Source: Lepisosteus oculatus (lineage: Eukaryota; Chordata; Actinopteri; Semionotiformes; Lepisosteidae). From it: a stretch of DNA of 64,000 nt. The stretch's first letter is position 1, and every line of letters begins with the position of its first letter. This document shows positions 57,530 through 64,000 of the stretch, piece after piece. The DNA lies in contig NC_090718.1 of NCBI RefSeq assembly GCF_040954835.1, positions 12,229,532 to 12,293,531 on the forward strand, read 5' to 3'. The translations under genes and the position numbers were made by a program. The notes under the pieces were generated by a model. That model was given only the letters and a program-made list of their open reading frames with translations. It was not told the DNA's origin and did not search any database.

Positions 57530-59755
57530 TCCGCTGAGGAAGGTCACTCTGGAGGCGGGCTCCGGTCCTGACGGACAGCTGCGGATTCTGTTACAAGGGC
57601 TTCAACACTGACGTTACTGGAGATACATAGAAGCTTCAGCTCACCAGATCATACATAAAGTATATATCGGCTAAGAATTTTCGGACGACCTAGTACAGCG
57701 ACATTCCCCCAACGACGTTTATCGGGATCGTTTAGCTTGCGGCCAGCTGAATCAAGAGGAATGTGCTGGATAGGGACCCCTGCCGCTCCTAGTTAGGACT
57801 GCACCTCTCTTTCACTGCTAGTGCCACACCCGTCCTGCAGGTGTCTCAGTGGTATAAGGGGCTGCTTTTTAGAATTCAGTTCATTACTAATCATTCATAA
57901 AGGACTTAAACCCCCCATTTTCCCCTGTTTTGGAGGGCCCCGAAAATGGAACCCCCAAAACGGCCGGCGTGGTAGAGAACAGCCACTTCCACAAACTCAC
58001 CCCGACAGCACGAGAGCTACACCCGGGGCTTCGATCTCACACTGACGGGGAGGCTCGGGGCTCGTCTTTAACTCCCCAGCGTCTCTGGGAGTCGATCCAA
58101 TTGTCTGGACTTTAGAAAGTGCCCGATGGGTTAGCCCACGGAGCCACCAGGCCGGCCACGCTGAAGACCGCCCATGTGACTCTCTTATTCAGTCTTAAGC
58201 CAAGTCACACTTCCGAGACGAGGCGGTTTAAAGCCTTAAGGCTAATGAGACGCTTTTGTAATGTATTTTTCTAGGCTTTTTGTGCAACTGGTCACTACTT
58301 GCTTATCTTTTCTAATAATGGTGAAAAATAAAGTATCACAATTTGCAGTAGAGTTGGAGGAGCCTGTATGTCGTGTTTCAGACGTGAAGCCTGACAGGTT
58401 AAGATGTTCATGTTTCTTTCATTCTTTTAACAATATGTCTGAAATGATTCTAAAAACAACTGTTTTCTAAAATAAATGAGCGATTCAATTAATCTAAATG
58501 TTTTATATCCCAGCTGGTGTTTGGGTAGAATAGCCCTTAAGTTCCTTTATACTAATAGTTGTCGCAACATTATCCATGTATATTTCCACGGGCTTTTGAC
58601 AAGGTTCCATATACTGTATTATATACGTTTAGTCCTTCAGAGAAAAGATGGAAAAATCCAAAGCGATGTCTATAAATACAATGGGAACAAGTGTATGGAT
58701 TGAAAACAGAATAAGATGTAATAAGTAGTTTTGCAATCAGTGGAGCATCACATCTCTCCTTATTACTGTTAGAGATGCTATATGCTCCTATCTGATATAC
58801 TAGAAGAAAGTTACTTTAGTAAAGTGCAAGGAGTGCAGGTGGTGAACTAGTGGAAGCAGTGTGCAGCAGGTATCCGGGTGTTTCATATTAACTCAAAACT
58901 GAAATCTCTATGATAGTGCAAATTCATTTTCATGAATCAAGTCATCAAAATTCTACATGTCATAGACTGTACACACAGGTTATGCAGTGAAAGGTGGGGG
59001 TACCACTGTCAATGAGTGATGTACAGTACAGTAATCACAGGTGAGACTGACTGTCAGACAGCAGAAGTTTATTCGTACTCCATGATTCAAAGCTAAAAGA
59101 CGGGAATTATGAAACTGTTTGTGGCGCAAGGTTGACGCTAATTTCTAACCCTTTACTATTCATGATCTGAATCCTTTTGGATGAATAAAATATCTGTTAA
59201 TTGAGTTGAAAACAATTCGTAAATGTCTGTTAAAGTTTCAAAGGTACTTCATTAGCGGCACAGTCAAAAGTATGGAGTGGGATTGTACTCCTGATCACTC
59301 GTTTTTGAGAGACTGTGTGTTCAGTGCGGAGACGGCCAACTCCAAGATCCAGTCCGTGTTTTAGTTATTTCCAAACAATTAAAAGTCAGGTGTGATTAAT
59401 CTTGTATCAGCCTTCAATTGGTCTCCAATTAAACTGGTTCTGGCAGCTGTATTGCGTCTTTGCCTTTAAGTAGCGGCTTTGCGCCCATTGCAATGTTTCA
59501 TTTAATCTGGGCATCAGAATATCGGATAAAGTTTCTCTGTGTTCGCACAGGAACAGTTCAAAATTAAATCGGGGATTGAGTAACTAGAAAAGCGAATTCG
59601 TCGCTGTCCAAGAACCGTTTAATTAAAGCTAAACCAACAACTTTCGTACCTCTAAAAAGGGTGGAATGAATACAGTGTATCTTTTTTTGTTACTATTTAA
59701 TCCTGCTACCTATATTTGTAATGCTTTGTCAGGTCCGTTACTCGTGTTTCGACAG
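57530..59755. other. Intergenic stretch, nothing recognised
   Basis: Mixed composition with a more GC-rich part near 57780-58160 that may be a worn repeat. No gene, RNA or classified element was identified. Confidence 0.4.
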
Positions 59756-59774
59756 GACTCATTTAATGCAGTTT

Positions 59775-60060
59775 CTCCTCTCCAGCTCCCCAGCCTTCCT
59801 GTCCTCTACAACCGTATGAAGGCCGAAGCGTGAAACTGGGGAGATGAGCGGCGAATTCGAAGGTGAGAGAATCCGGCTGGTCTGCTCTTGGCTTCAAGTT
59901 AAAAGAGCTTTGTGTTTGTACTTGGAGAAATCTCGGAAGCGGTCGACTTTTCTTCCTGCGAATAAGCCGCTTACTTCTGCCTTCAAAAAGTGGTGCAACC
60001 TTTGTATCGGCTGTGGCGAGAGGCCGAAACGTGTGACTAAAGGTATTAAAATGTGAAACG
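59775..60060 (+). repeat. Penelope-terminal-like repeat (tentative)
   Basis: GAAGGCCGAAGCGTGAAAC and, 190 bases later, GAGAGGCCGAAACGTGTGAC followed by an AAAATGTGAAACGCTTTCTCTCC segment recall the CCGAAACG-type words of Penelope terminal segments elsewhere in the window. No reverse-transcriptase sequence was recognised. A 150-codon - strand frame covers this area without family likeness. Confidence 0.35.
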
Positions 60061-60219
60061 CTTTCTCTCCTGTGTTCAAGCGGCAGGTGATCCCGGAGAG
60101 CAGCCGGACTCACCTCGCGGTCCCAGGTTACCCACCGTCTTTCCGGCTGTGTCCTGAAAGAGCAGCGTTTCCTCTCCCGGGGCTCCAGACTGCGGACCGC
60201 CTGAGCAATGTTCAATACT

Positions 60220-61720
60220 GACTAATAACGGCTGGATTCGTTAAGCCTGTATAGTTTATTTTTGAATAAACTAATGTATTACAGGATTTTCTTAATGACT
60301 GAATTTCGAGGTGGGGTTAATGTACCTGAGGGTTACCTCATCTAGGACTAGCGAGTTTCCATGTGCGATCTTCCCATCTCTTTAAAGAGCCTACAGCTAC
60401 TTCTCTTGTCGCTGCAGGCTGTTCACGGTGCCCGTCGGTCATGAAGCTAGGTGCTTCATCTTCCTCTTTATGTACTGCATCAGCTTCTTTCCTGCAACTT
60501 GATTGTAAAACCCCAGTTGCTTGTATGTGCACAAAAGGATCCTGCCTGTGAACAAGCACCTGCTTACTAACAGAATGATCTTGCATCATAATTCTGGTAA
60601 AATACACTCTCAATCCTGCAGTCCTCTATTAGAAAATATTGCTCTTGGCCAAACTGGTGTAGGCAGTAATACAGATCTGGAGGAGCAGCTCCAGCCTTAA
60701 CTGCCTTGAGCTCTACTTGTGGCAGGTGTGTAGTCCTGTTAACATGTAGACTGCTGAGCAGCTAAAGGCAGGAAGGAGAAGGGCCTCCTGTGTTAATTGT
60801 AAAGTGCTCTGTGTAGAAATGGTTAATGTGTTATTGACCAGAATTTGAAAGAGACTGCAAACAAGTTGGGGAGCTTAATGTGCTTTCCTGTGGCTTAGCT
60901 CACCATGTGAAAAATCACCACAGCACTGTATGAGCAAATCAGACTGTCTTCTGAAAGAGCATTACATGGTTAATCAGGAGCTTATGGGGTGCTGAACACA
61001 CACCCCCATAATCTGCTGTGCAACACTATAGTTCTGGACACTCTTCCACATGTACGTAGATATTTTGAGGACAGACCCATGAACTGAAGCAATTTAACTT
61101 TTAAAGATTGACAGGAGCATGTTAAAAAGAAGCACTTGGGAACTCTTCAAACATTTAATGATCAGTCAGTGACAGAAAAAATAAAGTTAACATTCAAAGA
61201 ATTAACAATGATGCAGAATCCAACTCAACTTTTCATCAAAGCAATATGTATTCTTCACTACTTTAGGGCATATATTTAACAAATGTAAATCAACATCCAT
61301 CTCCATCCAATTCTCCAAGAGATCTGTACAGTACCCACAGCATAGACACAACCAGGAAGAAACTGGACTTTACTCAGAAAAAGACAAATATAAGAAAACC
61401 ATTCTTAGTTTACATAGTAAGCCAGTTTACATTTCCTCTTTTTTCACAAAACATGAAACACTGAACTACTGTATGAACAGATTATTTGAAATGCAACAGA
61501 CAAAGAGATTCAAGTTTCAACATTTTTTACTCCAGGTGCAGAGCTGTTACTGAACATGGAGAATGTGTATCAAGTGATAGAATGATCACTGTATTGTTTT
61601 CCTAACAAATCAATCTTTTTATATCAACATTTGTTCCAGAAACTGGGAATGTGAATTTTTTTAATCCACTGAAAGAGAAAACCCTGCATCATAACTCCCT
61701 GCGAACGATGTAAGAAACTG
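60220..61720. other. Stretch without recognised exon
   Basis: No exon or classified repeat was identified. It probably includes the 3' flank of the - strand gene that ends at 61724. Confidence 0.4.
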
Positions 61721-61723
61721 CTG

Positions 61724-64000
61724 TTAAGAGTGACCTCTGCAGACTGTGTTGACTTTCCAGGTGTCCTCATGATCCTCACAGCTCAGGGACTCAGGGTAAA
61801 GGCCTGTGCTCGTCAGCACTGCTGAGAATTGAGAAATACAATCATTAAACCCTGGAAATAAAAATCATTTTTCCCCATCAATAAATCCGAAAACAGATTT
61901 CACTACGTGACAAGGTTACCTAGAACTAAAACTCCCATATAACAATTTTGTGTGCATTTCATAAATAGGAACTGATACTGAAAATCATTACAAGCCTAAA
62001 TCTCAGTCTGTTTCACAAAAGTAAAGGTTAACAACCTGCCCAACGTCCCTCTGTATTACTCAGATAGTAACTGGCCTTTGCAGGGTAGTTTTACACTGAC
62101 CCAGAGGACGTACAGTATATACACACACATACAGACACATCTGTTTAACTGCAGATTCAAATACAATTCCCAAAGTTCAAAAGAAGTATCAACAGGTTTT
62201 CTGTAGTGTCAGCAGCAGGGAGGGACAGCTGCTCAAGGCCAGAGGAAAATATAATCAATACAAAGCCTATTGTTTAATCATTGTGTATGAAGAATTATAT
62301 TGCTGTGGATAAAGGCATATTATGAGCTCAAATAATGATGATAAAACAAACTGCCAGACAAACCCAACCCAATTAAAGCAGTCTAGAATAACAGTACACA
62401 TGCCAGTGATGGATTTCTGCTCTGACAATGCGGCCCCAAAATCATACCATTCATGTTCATAAAAAGCTTTTATCTGGCTGTATAAGGGAAGGTTGGAATT
62501 AACGTGCTTAGTACAGTAGTAAGCCAAGGAGCATGTTAGCAATACTGAACACAGATAAAACTCCAAGAGTATCAGTGACAGTGACCTGTGTGATCCCTGT
62601 ATAACCCAGGATATTTAAAATATACTTCAGGGGTAAAGAGGTGTATTTTGTAAAACAGAAAATGTTACACACCTAAAGTATATACTGTATGAAGACAAAA
62701 TGGGGTCTCCCAAAAATGTCTTTGTACTCGGGCTTTGGTGTGGAAATTCTGGGTCACAGGGAAGAGCGTCACCTACTCGTTCACAGTTTATAAGCTAACA
62801 GACGTGTGAATAACAGAAAATGCTTTTTCATAACATTTTGGAAGTCAATGAAGGAAATTCACCACAGTTACAGAAGACCTACAGCTCTTTAAGAACCTTT
62901 AACAGCTGTACTGATAAAGTACTCCTCACCCCACAGGAGTCCAGGGCACTTCACCGACAGGAGGGGACACACTTCACCCACCCCTCAGTGCAGCTCTCCT
63001 GGGTCACTGACTTATATGTAGCAGCAGCTCAGTCACCACGAACCAGGTGGAGGAGTGAGAACAGACTGCGAAGGAATTGAACAGGTGATTTCAGGAGGTC
63101 AGACTTGCTGTGAAAAATAGAAGCATAAAAGTAATGTCAGGCTTTACATCAAAAATTGAAAAGCTAGACTTTAAATTGAAATATGTTGCACTTAGGTGAT
63201 AGGTATTCAATGGAAACTACAAAGTGTGATACCATGGGGGTTACAATTATCTGTCGGTTCGATTAGTAAATGGTATTTGAGACCAGTTAAACAAGTCTTT
63301 ATTTTATAGGGAAAAGTATGTGGAAAAAAACAGGATTCATTTCCAGCTGGTTGGTATATTCTGAAAAAGCAACTTCTATATTGAGGACAGTGGTATACCC
63401 TGTTAAAAAAAAAGACTAAACCAACACTGTGGGAAACAGTTCTTCCCATTCAGTACTGTGCCTCTAGCAGCATCACAAAAGTGATAAAAACAGAAATTCA
63501 TAGTTTAGAACAAAGTGATGTGAAACTAAACATTAAACATTTACCTTCCTTGGGTAACTGTTTCACAGTCCTGAATATCAAGAATATTCACGCATTCTAC
63601 CAGTGAAGGAGGTGGACAGAGCTTTAGCTACAGAAGTGAAGCTGTTATTTTACAAAATGCTTTACATTAGACATGGGGCTTTGAGCAAAAGAACCTGGAT
63701 TATAAAACACAGGTTGTGTGTCAGCAGAGCAGAGATACTCTTACCTGCATTGTGGCAGCTGTGTCCTCTAACAAGCTCAGTGTGCAGGATCTCTTCTTCC
63801 CAGAAGCAGCAGCCTTCAGGTCTGAAATAAACCACGATGCACACACTCTCCATTAAAACTGGAGGGAGACCTTTCATTAGAAAGTGAACACTATAAGTTT
63901 CAGATTCTCTTAGAGAGTGAACACTGTCACAGAAATAGGCATTTCTAAATTCTCTCACCTCACTTGCACGTTCTTGGCATTCTGTATAAATATCTAGGTT
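61724..64000 (-). CDS. C-terminal end of an unrecognised protein (partial)
   Basis: Two - strand coding exons join in phase: 63745 to the window edge (85 codons, ending ...ELVRGHSCHNA at a GTAAGA donor) and 61821-61724 (VLTSTGLYPESLSCEDHEDTWKV... to TAA). The first exon is open to the edge, so the N-terminal part lies outside. The sequence reads like a folded soluble region with several cysteines and a hydrophobic strand (ESVCIVVYF), and has no transmembrane segment. I do not recognise the family. The phase match and codon pattern argue for a real gene. The acceptor could also be three bases further in. Confidence 0.55.

Noticed and set aside
59763-60215. 150-codon - strand open frame
   Set aside because: No known domain, no splice context, and it overlaps repeat-like CCGAAACG words. 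Probably chance in a GC-richer patch.

Overview
The window is vertebrate genomic DNA. Genes are split by long introns with GT/AG borders, and the background is AT-rich and full of LINE, SINE, Penelope-like and DNA-transposon remains. The repeats are of kinds common in ray-finned fishes: CR1-like LINEs, 5S-rRNA-derived SINEs, Tc1/mariner, TTAA-flanked MITEs and Penelope-like elements. The gene order TBRG1-SIAE followed by a CTX-type immunoglobulin gene resembles human 11q24.2. A non-teleost ray-finned fish such as a gar or bowfin is my best guess, but this is inference.

Layout: 1-14.8 kb is gene-poor and holds repeat remains. From 15.6 to 28.6 kb lies tbrg1 on the + strand (15 coding exons, about 603 codons). 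Convergent with it, 29.8-38.1 kb is siae on the - strand (10 coding exons, about 507 codons, signal peptide, GQSNM serine motif). From 40.9 to 45.3 kb is a compact + strand gene for a 205-residue single-V-domain membrane receptor resembling CXADR, with a tyrosine motif in its tail. From 49.6 to 53.3 kb there is a regularly spaced CCAAT array and a few phase-compatible exons of an unrecognised gene. From 53.5 to 57.5 kb two convergent transcripts without a convincing protein face each other across a fold-back element. The right edge (61.7-64.0 kb) carries the last two coding exons of an unrecognised - strand gene.

Relationships: TBRG1 is a nuclear FYRN/FYRC protein and here also carries an N-terminal HARE-HTH domain, which points to chromatin work. 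SIAE is a secreted or lysosomal sialic-acid O-acetylesterase. The receptor-like gene sits roughly where the human map has other CTX-family genes (VSIG2, ESAM). The main points of interest are the HARE-HTH domain on TBRG1, the single-V CXADR-like receptor whose 31-nt exon can switch the tail reading frame, a MITE family spread through the introns of siae and tbrg1, and Penelope-like remains with hammerhead-like motifs.

All exon structures were read by eye from splice borders, phase and remembered family sequences. No database search was run.
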